This document shows, piece after piece, positions 8,636 through 17,588 of a stretch of 64,000 bases of DNA (the first letter of the stretch is position 1; every line of letters begins with the position of its first letter). This DNA is from Diaphorobacter sp. HDW4B (lineage in GTDB: Bacteria; Pseudomonadota; Gammaproteobacteria; Burkholderiales; Burkholderiaceae_C), in NCBI RefSeq assembly GCF_011305535.1, contig NZ_CP049905.1, forward strand, positions 2,387,501 through 2,451,500. Direction: 5' to 3'. The notes under the pieces were generated by a model. The model made no database searches and had not been told where the DNA came from. It worked only from the letters and a program-made list of their open reading frames with translations. A program made the translations under genes and the position numbers.

Positions 8636-9424
8636 TCACTGGAATTTCGGCGCACGCTTCTCGATAAAAGCCGTGACGGCTTCACGGTGATCGTCCGTTT
8701 TGTGCGCAATCGCCTGAAAGCCTGCCGACATTTCGAGCAGCGAGGCCAGCGACGCCAACTGGCCTTCGCGCAGCAGGCGCTTGGTCATGCGCATGACCGC
8801 GCCGGGGTTGGCGGCGATCTTGGCGGCGAGCTTGTTTGCTTCGGCCAGCAGTTGATCGGCAGGCACGACGCGCGAGACCAGACCGCAGGCCAGCGCTTCC
8901 TGCGCGTTGATCGCCTCGCCGGTGAACGCCATTTCGGACGCCTTGGCCAAGCCCACCGCGCGCGGCAGCAGCCAGGCACCACCGTCGCCGGGGACGATGC
9001 CCACGCGCACAAAGCTCTCGGCGAAGGTGGCGTTGTCGGCGGCGATGCGGATGTCGCACATGCAGGTCAGGTCCAGCCCCGCGCCGATGGCCGGGCCGTT
9101 GACCGCGCAGATCACCGGCACGTCGAGCTGGTACATGGCGTTGGGAATGCGCTGGATGCCCTGGCGGTACTCCTCGCGGATCATGTCAGGCGTGAGCGCG
9201 TCGTCGAAGAAGCGTTTCATGTCCTTGACGTTGCCGCCGGAGCTGAAGATCGGGCCCGCGCCGGTCAGGATGATGACCTTCACGCTCGGGTCGCGGCGCA
9301 CGTCGTCGCAGAGTTTTTCGAACTCGTCCACCGCGGTGTTGCCGGTGAGGGCGTTGCGGGTTTCGGGTTGGTTCATGGTGACGGTGAGGATGGCGCCGTC
9401 TTGTGTTGTCTGCAGGAATGGCAT
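8636..9424 (-). CDS. Enoyl-CoA hydratase/isomerase family protein (PaaG-like)
   Basis: A 262-residue crotonase-fold protein. The oxyanion-hole signature GPAIGAGLDLTCMCDIRIAA is clear. Of the two classical hydratase glutamates, the first is Asp (GLDL) and the second is Phe (AESFVRVG). The following PGDGGAWLLPR resembles the PaaG/isomerase branch, so isomerisation or another crotonase reaction is as likely as hydration. The start is set by an AAGGAGACAAAC ribosome-binding site just before ATG 9424; the 41 codons further upstream are not family sequence. It is the last gene of cluster 1, 290 bases after the acyl-CoA dehydrogenase, so it may have its own promoter. Confidence 0.87.
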   Translation of the reverse strand: MPFLQTTQDGAILTVTMNQPETRNALTGNTAVDEFEKLCDDVRRDPSVKVIILTGAGPIFSSGGNVKDMKRFFDDALTPDMIREEYRQGIQRIPNAMYQLDVPVICAVNGPAIGAGLDLTCMCDIRIAADNATFAESFVRVGIVPGDGGAWLLPRAVGLAKASEMAFTGEAINAQEALACGLVSRVVPADQLLAEANKLAAKIAANPGAVMRMTKRLLREGQLASLASLLEMSAGFQAIAHKTDDHREAVTAFIEKRAPKFQ

Positions 9425-9667
9425 TTTGTTTGTCTCCTTGCGGTGGTGGGTTCTTTGGTACTTTTCAGTACCTGCTCGGTTGTTGATTGTGGATGCCGGG
9501 ACTGCCCCCGGCGGGGCAATCACTTTTTGCTTGCGCGCAAAAAGCAATCAAAAACGCGCTTTGAAGTCATCCGGCAGAACTCGCTTCGTTCCTTCGTCAC
9601 TCCGCTCGGACAACCGCCGGAAGTCAGATTGGAAGAGATATTTTCGGCACTTCGCGTTGCTCGTGCC

Positions 9668-9694
9668 TTGCGCCCGACTTCGGGCGCAATTTTT
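9668..9694 (+). terminator. Terminator-like hairpin in the 290-base gap upstream of the hydratase gene
   Basis: A 9-bp stem TTGCGCCCG/CGGGCGCAA with a 4-base loop and five T residues on the plus strand. All flanking genes are on the minus strand, where no T-run follows, so its role is uncertain. It may block antisense transcription. Nothing else recognisable lies in 9425-9714. Confidence 0.4.
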
Positions 9695-9714
9695 GGGCAC
9701 GCTTGCTGCCGTTC

Positions 9715-10737
9715 TTATGCTGTCTCCACGTCAGTGATGTTGCGGATCACGTCGAGTGTCATGCCGTTGGCGTTGAGCAGTGCTTCACCTGCCACGTTGT
9801 GCCAGTAGCTTTCGCTGCCTGCGGTCTGCCTCCATGCGTGCAAGCGGCGGGTGAAGAGTTGCAGGTCATATTCTTCCGTGAAGCCGATGGCGCCGTGGAT
9901 GGCGTGTGCGGTTTCCGACACTGCCAGCGCGGCTTGGCTGCAGCGGGCCTTGGCGGTGGCGACGCGTAGGCGGTCGGGCGTGGTGCCGTCGCCGCTGCAG
10001 CCGAGTTGGGCGGCCATGCGGGCGGCGAAGACATGTTCGCTCATCACGGCGAGTTGGTGCTGGATGGCCTGGAACTTGCCGATGGGGCGGCCAAACTGTT
10101 GGCGCTCGTTGGCGTATTGCAGCGTGCGGTCGAAGACGGATTTCAAAGCGCCTGCCATTTGCGCGGCGACGACTGCGGCCTGCGCGGTGCGCAGGTCGGT
10201 GGTCGATGGCACGACGGGTGCTGCCTGCCATTGCGCGGCGGTCCATTGCACGCCTGCGTCCAGTGCCAAGGCTTGTGGCGTCAGTTGCGCGCCGTTCAGG
10301 TTCAACAGACGGCATTCGCCATCGACTTCGAGCAGCACGGATTGCGCGACGCGGGCGTTGCGCACGAGGGCGGCGTTGACGTTGTCGCCCACACGCACGC
10401 CGCGCGCCAGCACGATGCGGCCTTCGGGCTTGTCCACGTTGGCAGCGGCGAGCATGGCGCGCGCCAGCATGGTGTCGGCCAGCGGCAGGGGCAGCGCGTG
10501 TGCGCCGCATTGCTCCAGCACGCCGAAGACCGCGCCGAGGCCGAGGCTTGCGCCGCCCTGCTCTTCGGGCAGCATGGCGTCCGCGAGGCCGGTGGCTTCG
10601 AGTTGGGCCCACAGCGCGGCGGTTTCGGGCGCGGCGTTGCCGTGTTCTTCGATGGCACGCACGACGTTGGGCGTGCATTGGTCGGCGAGCACCTGGCGTG
10701 CTGCGTCGGCGAACAGATCGTTGTCCGTATTGCTCAT
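9715..10737 (-). CDS. Acyl-CoA dehydrogenase family protein, short form
   Basis: A 340-residue flavoprotein of the acyl-CoA dehydrogenase fold, shorter than the usual 380. The C-terminal half is well conserved: NERQQFGRPIGKFQAIQHQ, then AIHGAIGFTEEYDLQLFTRR. GSESYW lies where catalytic-glutamate EGT motifs occur. The N-terminal half is weakly conserved, as in the small subunit of heteromeric acyl-CoA dehydrogenases. The start MSNTDNDLF at 10737 follows AGGAGACAAAG. It is translated 19 bases after a second acyl-CoA dehydrogenase gene. The two products may form one enzyme that oxidises the CoA ester made by the adjacent CaiB protein. Confidence 0.85.
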   Translation of the reverse strand: MSNTDNDLFADAARQVLADQCTPNVVRAIEEHGNAAPETAALWAQLEATGLADAMLPEEQGGASLGLGAVFGVLEQCGAHALPLPLADTMLARAMLAAANVDKPEGRIVLARGVRVGDNVNAALVRNARVAQSVLLEVDGECRLLNLNGAQLTPQALALDAGVQWTAAQWQAAPVVPSTTDLRTAQAAVVAAQMAGALKSVFDRTLQYANERQQFGRPIGKFQAIQHQLAVMSEHVFAARMAAQLGCSGDGTTPDRLRVATAKARCSQAALAVSETAHAIHGAIGFTEEYDLQLFTRRLHAWRQTAGSESYWHNVAGEALLNANGMTLDVIRNITDVETA

Positions 10738-10756
10738 TGCTTTGTCTCCTCTTCGA

Positions 10757-11923
10757 TCAACGCAGACCCAGACCACGCGCGATCATGCCGCGCAGGATGT
10801 CGCGCGTGCCGCCGCGCAGCGAGAACGAGGGCGAGGCCTCGGTCACGTATTTCAGCGTCATCAGCAGCTCCACCGGCACGTCTTCCGCGTCGCGCGAGAA
10901 CAGGTCTTCGGCGATGGCGGCGGGGATGAATTGCTCCAGCGTCGTGCCCAGTTCCTTGACCAGCGCGGCTTCCACGATGGGACTTTCGCCGCGGGTGAGC
11001 TTTTCCTGCACCGACACCGACATGGCGCGCAGCGGTGCCAATTCCGTCAACACGCGACCCGCGAGTTGCTGTGCCGATGGCGAGCGGCCTTGCGGCGTGC
11101 GCACGTAATCGAGCCACTGATCGAACAGCACGATGGACGAGAACAGGCGCTCCGGTCCGCTGCGCTCGAACGCGAGTTCGGCGGTGACCTGCTCCCAGCC
11201 CTGACCTTCCGCGCCGATCAGCGCATCGGAGCCGAGCTGCACGTTCTCGAAGAACACTTCGCAGAAATGGCTGTCGCCGGACAAGTCCTGAATCGGCCGC
11301 ACGGTCACGCCCGGCAGCGACAGATCGACGATCACCTGCGACAGGCCCTTGTGGCGGTCTTCGCTCGTGCCCGAGGTGCGCACCAGCGCAATCATGTATT
11401 GGCAGTGGTGTGCGTTGGTGGTCCAGATCTTCTGGCCGTTGAGCAGAAAACCTTTCTCATTCGGAACGGCCTTGGTGCGCACGCTGGCGAGGTCCGAGCC
11501 GGAATTGGGCTCGCTCATGCCGATGCAGAAGAACGCCTCGCCCTTGCAGACCTTGGGGATGTAGAACTGCTTTTGCGCTTCGGTGCCGTATTTCAGGATC
11601 AGCGGCGCGCTCTGGCGATCGGCAATCCAGTGCGAGCCCACGGGCGCGCCGAAGTTGAGAAATTCCTCGACCAGCACATAGCGCGTGAAGGCGCTGCGCC
11701 CACCGCCGCCGTATTCCTTGGGCAGCGTGACGCCCAGCCAGCCCTTGGCACCGAGCTTGTGGCTGAATTCGCCGTTGTAGCCGCCCCAGGAACGCGCGCG
11801 GATATGCGCGGGCATGTCACGCGTGGCTTCGGCGAGGAAGGCGCGCACTTCGCTGCGCAGCGCCTCGTCGGCGGCGGGAATGCGCGTGAGGCTCAATGAA
11901 CCCAGACTGCTGTTGCTGCTCAT
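10757..11923 (-). CDS. Acyl-CoA dehydrogenase family protein
   Basis: A 388-residue acyl-CoA dehydrogenase with the FAD/substrate motifs FCIGMSEPNSGSDLASVRT and LLNGQKIWTTNAHHCQYM. The C-terminus reads SFSLRGGTRDILRG: glycine stands where many family members have the catalytic Glu of EGT. Another glutamate (LAFERSGPERL) could serve as base, as in isovaleryl-CoA-type enzymes. Its start overlaps the CaiB stop as ATGA, showing translational coupling. With the short dehydrogenase next to it this gives an apparent large/small subunit pair. The substrate is not deducible. Confidence 0.88.
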   Translation of the reverse strand: MSSNSSLGSLSLTRIPAADEALRSEVRAFLAEATRDMPAHIRARSWGGYNGEFSHKLGAKGWLGVTLPKEYGGGGRSAFTRYVLVEEFLNFGAPVGSHWIADRQSAPLILKYGTEAQKQFYIPKVCKGEAFFCIGMSEPNSGSDLASVRTKAVPNEKGFLLNGQKIWTTNAHHCQYMIALVRTSGTSEDRHKGLSQVIVDLSLPGVTVRPIQDLSGDSHFCEVFFENVQLGSDALIGAEGQGWEQVTAELAFERSGPERLFSSIVLFDQWLDYVRTPQGRSPSAQQLAGRVLTELAPLRAMSVSVQEKLTRGESPIVEAALVKELGTTLEQFIPAAIAEDLFSRDAEDVPVELLMTLKYVTEASPSFSLRGGTRDILRGMIARGLGLR

Positions 11924-13164
11924 GCGAGAACTCCCTTGTCTTTCAGTGCGGTGATCTGTGCTTCGGTCATCTGGAGATGGCGCGCGAGCACGTCGTCGGT
12001 GTGCGCGCCCAGCTCGGGGGGCGAGGTGCGGTAGCTGACCGGCGTGTCCGACAGACGGATGGGACTCGCGACGATGGGCACGTCGCCCGCCTTCGCGTGT
12101 TCCATGGACAGTTGCATGCCGCGTGCGCGCACCTGCGGATCGTCGAACACGTCGCGCACGGTGTTGATCGGGCCGCAGGGCACGGCGTGCTGCTCCAGCA
12201 GCGCGACCCAATCCTTGGTGGTCTGGCTCACGGTGATCTGGCGGATGCGCTCGATCAGCTCCACCCGGTTGGCCAACCGCGCAGAGTTGGTCTGAAAGCG
12301 CGCGTCCTGCGCCCATTCGGCAACGCCCGCTGCGTTGCAGAAACGCGCGAACTGGCCATCGTTGCCAATCGCGAGAATCATGTGACCGTCGGCCGTCGGA
12401 AAGTCCTGATACGGCACGGTGTTCGGGTGCGCATTGCCCATGCGCTGCGGCAGGTTGCCGCTGTAGAGATAGTTCATGCCCTGATTGGCAAGGCAGGCCA
12501 CCTGCACGTCGAGCAGCGCCAGATCGATGTGCTGGCCGCGCCCGGTGTGCTCGCGCGCCTGCAGCGCCGCGAGAATCGCCGTGCTCGCATACAGCCCCGT
12601 GAGGATGTCGGTGAGCGCCACGCCCACCTTCACCGGGCCGCCGCCGGGCTCGCCATCGGGCTTGCCTGTGATGCTCATGAGCCCGCCCATGCCTTGGATC
12701 AGAAAGTCGTAGCCCGCGCGATGCGCGTAGGGCCCGCTGTGGCCGAAGCCGGTGATCGAGCAGTAGACCAGACGCGGGTTGAGCGCCGACAGCGTCTCGT
12801 AGTCGAGCCCGTACTGCGCGAGGCCGCCGGTCTTGAAATTCTCGACCAGCACATCGCACTGCGCCGCCAGATCGCGCACGATCTGCGGACCTTCGGGCTG
12901 GGTGATGTCCACCGCGACCGACTGCTTGTTGCGGTTGGCGCACATGTAATAGGCCGACTCGCGCGTGCGCTGACCGTCCTTGTCCTGCACGAACGGCGGG
13001 CCCCAGGCGCGGGTGTCGTCGCCGATGTCGGGGCGCTCGATCTTGATGATTTCCGCGCCCAGATCGCCGAGCGTCTGCGCAGCCCAGGGGCCTGCCAGAA
13101 CGCGCGACAGATCGAGCACCTTCACGTGTTTCAAGGCACCGTGGTTGCTGCTGTTCGTGCTCAT
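11920..13164 (-). CDS. CaiB/BaiF family CoA-transferase
   Basis: A 414-residue family III CoA-transferase. VLDLSRVLAGPWAAQTLGDL marks the N-terminus. The catalytic aspartate is D153 in GYDFLIQGMGG, and RTGRGQHIDL-like residues follow. Such enzymes move CoA between carboxylic acids (succinyl-CoA or formyl-CoA donors), activating an acid for beta-oxidation. The start MSTNSSNHG at 13164 overlaps the stop of the upstream Bug receptor gene by ATGA, and the stop overlaps the next gene the same way. The operon order receptor, CoA-transferase, dehydrogenases suggests import and activation of one carboxylic acid. Confidence 0.9.
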   Translation of the reverse strand: MSTNSSNHGALKHVKVLDLSRVLAGPWAAQTLGDLGAEIIKIERPDIGDDTRAWGPPFVQDKDGQRTRESAYYMCANRNKQSVAVDITQPEGPQIVRDLAAQCDVLVENFKTGGLAQYGLDYETLSALNPRLVYCSITGFGHSGPYAHRAGYDFLIQGMGGLMSITGKPDGEPGGGPVKVGVALTDILTGLYASTAILAALQAREHTGRGQHIDLALLDVQVACLANQGMNYLYSGNLPQRMGNAHPNTVPYQDFPTADGHMILAIGNDGQFARFCNAAGVAEWAQDARFQTNSARLANRVELIERIRQITVSQTTKDWVALLEQHAVPCGPINTVRDVFDDPQVRARGMQLSMEHAKAGDVPIVASPIRLSDTPVSYRTSPPELGAHTDDVLARHLQMTEAQITALKDKGVLA

Positions 13165-14150
13165 TGCAGCGGAACCTTGGCCTGCACCACGATGCGCTTC
13201 CACAGCGCGATCTCGTTCTTCTGGAACTCACGCATCTGCTGCGGGCCGCCGGTCATCGGGATCGCGCCGATGCGCTCGTAGAAAGCGCGGGTTTCGTCCA
13301 TCCTGGAGATCTGCGTGAGCAGCTCGGCCAGCTTGGCGGTTTCCGCTGCGGGCGTCTTGGCGCTCACCATCGCGCCCACCCAGGTGTAGGCCTCGAAGCC
13401 GGGCAGACCGGCCTCGGTGAATGTCGGCACATCGGGCGAGGTGCCCACGCGCTTGTCGGATGCCACGGCAAACACCTTCACGCGGCCGCCCTTGGCGAGC
13501 TCCTGCACGGCGGTGACTTCGGCGAATGTGAAATCCACCGTGCCGCTGGCGACGGCGGTGGTGGTCTCGCCCGCGCCCTTGAAGGGAACGTGCACGGTCT
13601 GCACCTTGGCGACGTCGTTGAGCAGCTCGCCCATGAGCTGGTAACCGGCCGAGCCCGCACCGAAATTCACCTTGCCGGGGTTGGCCTTGGCATAGGCGAG
13701 CAAGCCCTTCAAATCCTGATATGGAGCGCTCGGGGCCACGGCCAGCATGGCGGGCGAGCGCATCATCATGGTCAGCGGCGAGAAGTCGGCGACTGGGTCA
13801 TACGGCAGTTGCTTGAACAGCGCCGCATTCACCGCGAGCGTGGAGTTGCTGCCGATGAACACCGTGTAGCCATCGGCCGGGGCGGACAGCACCTGCTTGA
13901 CGGCCATGAAGCCGTTCGCGCCGGGCTTGTTTTCCACAACCACGGCCTGGCCGGTCAGGTCCTGCAGCTTCTTGGCGAAGTAGCGCGCCGAAGTGTCCGT
14001 GCCGCTGCCGGGGCCAAACGGCACGACGAACTTGATCGTCTTGGAGGGAAAACTGTCGGCGTGCGCGAAGGGCGCACCCACGGCGGAAAGCGCCAGCAAA
14101 TTGGCAGCGGCGAGCGTGCGCAGGGCGGACCTGCGGGTCTTCAATGGCAT
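13161..14150 (-). CDS. Bug/TctC-family periplasmic receptor (tripartite tricarboxylate transporter type)
   Basis: A 329-residue periplasmic solute receptor. The signal peptide (about 1-31) ends at HADSFPSK. Bug hallmarks are FVVPFGPGSGTDTSAR, VVVENKPGANG, SAPADGYT and LPYDPVADFSP. Members bind carboxylates. No tctA/tctB membrane genes lie nearby, so this is one of the orphan Bug proteins typical of Burkholderiales. It is the first gene of catabolic cluster 1, has a strong AAGGAGACAAGAC ribosome-binding site, and is divergent from the LysR gene at 14301, which probably controls it. Confidence 0.92.
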   Translation of the reverse strand: MPLKTRRSALRTLAAANLLALSAVGAPFAHADSFPSKTIKFVVPFGPGSGTDTSARYFAKKLQDLTGQAVVVENKPGANGFMAVKQVLSAPADGYTVFIGSNSTLAVNAALFKQLPYDPVADFSPLTMMMRSPAMLAVAPSAPYQDLKGLLAYAKANPGKVNFGAGSAGYQLMGELLNDVAKVQTVHVPFKGAGETTTAVASGTVDFTFAEVTAVQELAKGGRVKVFAVASDKRVGTSPDVPTFTEAGLPGFEAYTWVGAMVSAKTPAAETAKLAELLTQISRMDETRAFYERIGAIPMTGGPQQMREFQKNEIALWKRIVVQAKVPLQ

Positions 14151-14275
14151 GTCTTGTCTCCTTGGAAGACTCTGGCTTCCGACTGGGCCTGTGTGTGTTC
14201 AGCCCGAACTTGATTCAACTGGAGCCCCCACTCTAGGATTCACGCACTACGCTGTCTAATATTACTTTTTTCAAA

Positions 14276-14298
14276 ATCGATACTGATTTAGTATTGAT
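14276..14298. promoter_or_regulatory. LysR-type palindrome abutting the LysR start codon
   Basis: ATCGATACT (14276-14284) and AGTATTGAT (14290-14298) are inverted with one mismatch around GATTT. The core ATACT-N5-AGTAT holds the LysR T-N11-A signature. The right arm ends two bases before ATG 14301, so occupancy would block translation or transcription of the regulator itself. It lies in the divergent promoter region of cluster 1. Confidence 0.7.
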
Positions 14299-14300
14299 CC

Positions 14301-15230
14301 ATGAATCTCCGCCAGCTCCGCCAATTCGTCACGCTTGCCGAGACCGGCAATTTCCACCGCGCGGCCGAACAGTTGCACATGGCGCAGCCGCCGCTGTCGG
14401 TGTCGATCCGCAAGCTGGAGGAGGAACTGGGCAGCCCGTTGTTCGAGCGCACCTCGTCCGGTGTGCTGCTCACGGCCGCTGGCGAGGCCATGCTGTGCGA
14501 CGCGCGCACCACGCTGCTGCACGCCGAGCGCTGCCGCCACGCGGTGCAGGACACGCGCTCGGGCGACGGCGGGCTGGTGCGCCTTGGCATCATCGGCTCG
14601 GCCACCTATGCGCTGCTGCCGGAGCTGATTCCGTCACTGCGCGCACGCTATCCCAAGATCGAGCTGGAGCTGAGCGAGGCCACCTCGTCCGAGATTCTGG
14701 AAGGACTGGTCACGCGCCGCTTCGACGCGGGCCTGCTGCGCTACCCGGTTCTGAATCCGAGCGGCTTCGAGATCCTGCCGCTGGATCGTGACGACTTCGT
14801 GCTGGCCGTCTCGGAGAAAAGCCCGCTGGCCGAGCGCGATGCGATCGCGCTGTCGGACGCGGCCAAGGAGCCGTTCATCATGTACCCGGCCGACAAGGTG
14901 CCGGGCCTGTCGGCGTTGGCGATGCTGCGCTGCCAGTTCTCCGGCTTTGTGCCGCATGTGGCGCAGGAGGCCATGCAGGTGCAGACCATCATGAGCTTGG
15001 TCGCCTCGGGTCTGGGCGTGGGGCTGGTCGCCAGTGTGGCGCGGCTGATGATGCCCAAGGGCATCAAGTGCCTGCCACTCACCGACAACCCACCCGGCTT
15101 TCACGTGGGCATTGCGCTCGCGCTGCTGCCGGGCGGTGGCAATCGCACGGTGGAGAAGTTCACCGAGCACGCGCTGCGCTTTTCCAGCGTGCCGCGCGAA
15201 GACCGGACGAATCCGGATCGCCCGGTCTGA
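14301..15230 (+). CDS. LysR-family transcriptional regulator
   Basis: A 309-residue LysR regulator. The N-terminal winged helix-turn-helix (MNLRQLRQFVTLAETGNFHR, then AAEQLHMAQPPLSVSIRKLE, about 1-40) is typical, followed by the ligand-binding domain (LVRLGIIGSATYALLPEL onwards). ATG 14301 is the natural start of the family, yet no Shine-Dalgarno sequence precedes it; the operator palindrome occupies that place. It is divergent from the Bug-CaiB-dehydrogenase operon and is the likely regulator of that cluster. The inducer is probably a carboxylate or its CoA ester (inference). Confidence 0.93.
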   Translation: MNLRQLRQFVTLAETGNFHRAAEQLHMAQPPLSVSIRKLEEELGSPLFERTSSGVLLTAAGEAMLCDARTTLLHAERCRHAVQDTRSGDGGLVRLGIIGSATYALLPELIPSLRARYPKIELELSEATSSEILEGLVTRRFDAGLLRYPVLNPSGFEILPLDRDDFVLAVSEKSPLAERDAIALSDAAKEPFIMYPADKVPGLSALAMLRCQFSGFVPHVAQEAMQVQTIMSLVASGLGVGLVASVARLMMPKGIKCLPLTDNPPGFHVGIALALLPGGGNRTVEKFTEHALRFSSVPREDRTNPDRPV

Positions 15231-15240
15231 GCAACCGTGC

Positions 15241-15477
15241 TCAGCGCGTCATTTCCTTCACGCTGGTGATCGCGTAACGCTTCTTGTCGAGTTGCTCGCC
15301 GGGGTTCTCGATGCCGTATTCGGGCCAGCTTGCCAAGTCTTCGTTGAGCACGATGCCACGCGCTTCGTCATGCCATTCCCAGTCGGTTGCTTCCTGCGGA
15401 ATCGGTTCGCCCTGTGGCACGACGAGATGGGAGAACTTGCCGTTGGCTTCGGCGCGGCGGAAAACATCTACGAGCAT
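15241..15477 (-). CDS. Small conserved protein resembling DUF6139
   Basis: A 78-residue acidic cytosolic protein. It begins LVDVFRRAEANGKFSHLVVP, carries IPQEATDWEWH in the middle, and ends KKRYAITSVKEMTR. The pattern of a short beta-rich protein with a terminal YAITSV motif matches my recollection of the Burkholderiales family DUF6139, whose function is unknown. It is convergent with the LysR gene (10-base gap). Codon use is normal. No signal peptide or membrane segment is visible. Confidence 0.7.
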   Translation of the reverse strand: MLVDVFRRAEANGKFSHLVVPQGEPIPQEATDWEWHDEARGIVLNEDLASWPEYGIENPGEQLDKKRYAITSVKEMTR

Positions 15478-15659
15478 GGGTGCATCCTTGAAAGTGCTGA
15501 AAATTTGAGCAATGTCCGCTTCACTCTAACCCCCGCTCGCCATCGGTTCTGTAGGAGAAGGTCGGCAAGCCCAGCATCCCGCCTTGACTCAAGGCAATGC
15601 GATGTCTTGTCATGCGTCACACAATGCAAGCGCGTTTTGTGTTTTCCAAAGATGCCCTC

Positions 15660-16985
15660 ATGACCTCGACCGACCTGCTCTGCGCCCCCGCCACCCAAGC
15701 CACCGCAACCGACTGCGACGTGCTGATCGTGGGCGGCGGGCCGGCGGGGCTGTCGCTGTCGATTGCGCTGTCGCAGGCCGGCTTTTCCAGCATCGTGCTG
15801 GAGCAGCAAAGTGCCAGCACGCTGGCCGCGCCACCCGAAGACGGACGCGAGATCGCCCTCACCCATCCAAGCGTGGAACTGCTCAAGACGATGGGATCAT
15901 GGGCCGAACTCGCCACCCACGAAATCGGCCGCATCCGCGAGGCCCATGTGCACGACGGCCCGGTGCGCGGCACAGCGAGCATGAGCCTCGATGCGCTGGG
16001 CAGCGGCGAGGAACACCTCGGCTGGATCGTGCCCAACCACGCGCTGCGCCGCTCGGCCTGGGCCGTCGCCTCGCAAAGCCCGCGCGTGCAGATGCTCGAC
16101 AACGCCAAGGTGCTGGGCGTGAGCACATCGAAGCACTGCGCCACGGTCGAATACCAGCGCGCCGATCAGCCCAAGGCCACGCTGCGCGCACCGTTGGTGG
16201 TGGCTGCCGACAGCCGCTTTTCCGCCACGCGCCGCCAGCTTGGCGTGGGCGCGCAGATGACCGACTTTGGCCGCACCGTCATCGTCTGCCGCATGCGGCA
16301 CGAGCGGCCACACGACGACATCGCCCACGAATGCTTTGGCTACGAGCGCACGCTGGCTGTGCTGCCGCTGCAGGACGATCCGCTCACCGGCGCGCACCTG
16401 TGCTCCGCCGTGGTGACCGCCGACAGCGCCGAGGCGCTGGAGCTCATGAGCCTGTCGCCTGAAGCCTTCACCGCCAAGGTGCAATCGCAGTTCGATGGCC
16501 GTCTGGGTGCCATGCAACTGGTGGGCGAGCGCCATGCCTATCCGCTCGTCGCCGTGTACGCGCACCGCTTTGCCGGACACCGTTTTGCGCTGCTCGGCGA
16601 CGCCGCCGTCGGCATGCATCCCGTCACCGCGCATGGCTACAACCTCGGTCTTGCCAGCGTGCGCGAGCTGAGCGAAGCGCTGCAACGCGCCCGCAAGTTG
16701 AAACAGGACATCGGCCACCCCGCTCACCTGCAGCGTTTTGCCCAGACCCACCACCGCCACGCCTGGCCGATCTTTCAGGGCACGAACACCGTCGTGCGCC
16801 TGTTCACCAATGCCAAGCCGTTGCCGCGCCTGTTGCGCCAACTGGTGCTCAAAGGTGCGAATGTGCTGCCGCCGGTGAAGGCCGCCATCGTCCAGCAACT
16901 CACCGGGCGCGGTCTGTTCGCCATCGGCGCGGGCGGGTTGACGAGCCACGGCAACACCGCGCGCACCCACCTCACCAACCGCTGA
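15660..16985 (+). CDS. ubiM: UbiH/UbiF/Coq6-family FAD hydroxylase, probably UbiM
   Basis: A 441-residue class A flavoprotein hydroxylase acting on the ubiquinone ring. The Rossmann FAD motif GGGPAG is at 25-30, the NAD(P)H/FAD-linking region has VVAADSRFSATRR, and the second FAD motif FALLGDAAVGMHPVTAHGYN lies near 313-332. GREIALTH, LGWIVPNHALRR and TDFGRTVIVCRM agree with what I recall of UbiM. UbiH or UbiF cannot be excluded without alignment. ATG 15660 gives MTSTDLL; the 21 codons before it look non-coding. It is monocistronic. Confidence 0.8.
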   Translation: MTSTDLLCAPATQATATDCDVLIVGGGPAGLSLSIALSQAGFSSIVLEQQSASTLAAPPEDGREIALTHPSVELLKTMGSWAELATHEIGRIREAHVHDGPVRGTASMSLDALGSGEEHLGWIVPNHALRRSAWAVASQSPRVQMLDNAKVLGVSTSKHCATVEYQRADQPKATLRAPLVVAADSRFSATRRQLGVGAQMTDFGRTVIVCRMRHERPHDDIAHECFGYERTLAVLPLQDDPLTGAHLCSAVVTADSAEALELMSLSPEAFTAKVQSQFDGRLGAMQLVGERHAYPLVAVYAHRFAGHRFALLGDAAVGMHPVTAHGYNLGLASVRELSEALQRARKLKQDIGHPAHLQRFAQTHHRHAWPIFQGTNTVVRLFTNAKPLPRLLRQLVLKGANVLPPVKAAIVQQLTGRGLFAIGAGGLTSHGNTARTHLTNR

Positions 16986-17219
16986 AAGCGCGCGCTCACA
17001 CTCCCGAAACGGGAAATTTCCTCTTCATTGTTTCTATTTTCGCAACGATCAGTTGTCCGGGCGGTGGTTTTTCTCGGTTTGTGATCGGAATACAGTTCAT
17101 CCATCGATTCGACAAACACGAACGACAGATCGATGGAGCGAGAAAAGGCAGTCACCAACCTGGACGCCGGGCTCCATGCAAAACCCATCAGGTTGAAGCC
17201 AAGAAAAGGAAAGAACATC

Positions 17220-17543
17220 ATGAAGAACGTCATCCGCTCCGCCGCCGTAGTCGCCCTGATGAGCCTGGGTGCAGTCGCCGCCCAAGCACAGGTGCAAAGC
17301 GCAGAAGCCGGTTTCGCCCCTGAAATCGCCAGCGCACAAAGCACCCTGTCGCGCCAACAAGTCAGCAACGACTTCGTGCAAGCCCGTCAGGCGGGCAAGC
17401 TGCAACTGGCCGGTGGCAACACCTTCAAGCCAGTCAACGACATCAAGTCCCCATCGCAAGTGAGTCGCGCTGACGTGAAGGCTCAGGCCATCGCCGCCAA
17501 CCAGCACGGCCACCTGCTGTCGCAAGAAGGCTCGGTGCAATAA
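17220..17543 (+). CDS. DUF4148-family small periplasmic protein
   Basis: A 107-residue exported protein. The signal peptide MKNVIRSAAVVALMSLGAVA ends near AAQAQ. The mature part has two copies of a Ser-Arg-x-x-Val motif (LSRQQVSNDFVQARQAGKLQ and SRADVKAQAIAANQHG), characteristic of the short DUF4148 proteins abundant in Burkholderiales. Function is unknown. ATG 17220 is preceded by AAAGGAAAG; earlier in-frame codons are not secretory. A 234-base upstream region should hold the promoter, and a hairpin follows the gene. Confidence 0.82.
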   Translation: MKNVIRSAAVVALMSLGAVAAQAQVQSAEAGFAPEIASAQSTLSRQQVSNDFVQARQAGKLQLAGGNTFKPVNDIKSPSQVSRADVKAQAIAANQHGHLLSQEGSVQ

Positions 17544-17588
17544 GCGACCGGCATTGGGCACCCGCCCTCTCCTTCTGTTGAAAAGCCC

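Noticed and set aside
10757-13231. One long minus-strand frame joining the acyl-CoA dehydrogenase to upstream sequence, as a possible fusion
   Set aside because: The upstream part is out of frame with the CaiB gene and Arg-rich; the dehydrogenase has its own ATG overlapping the CaiB stop.
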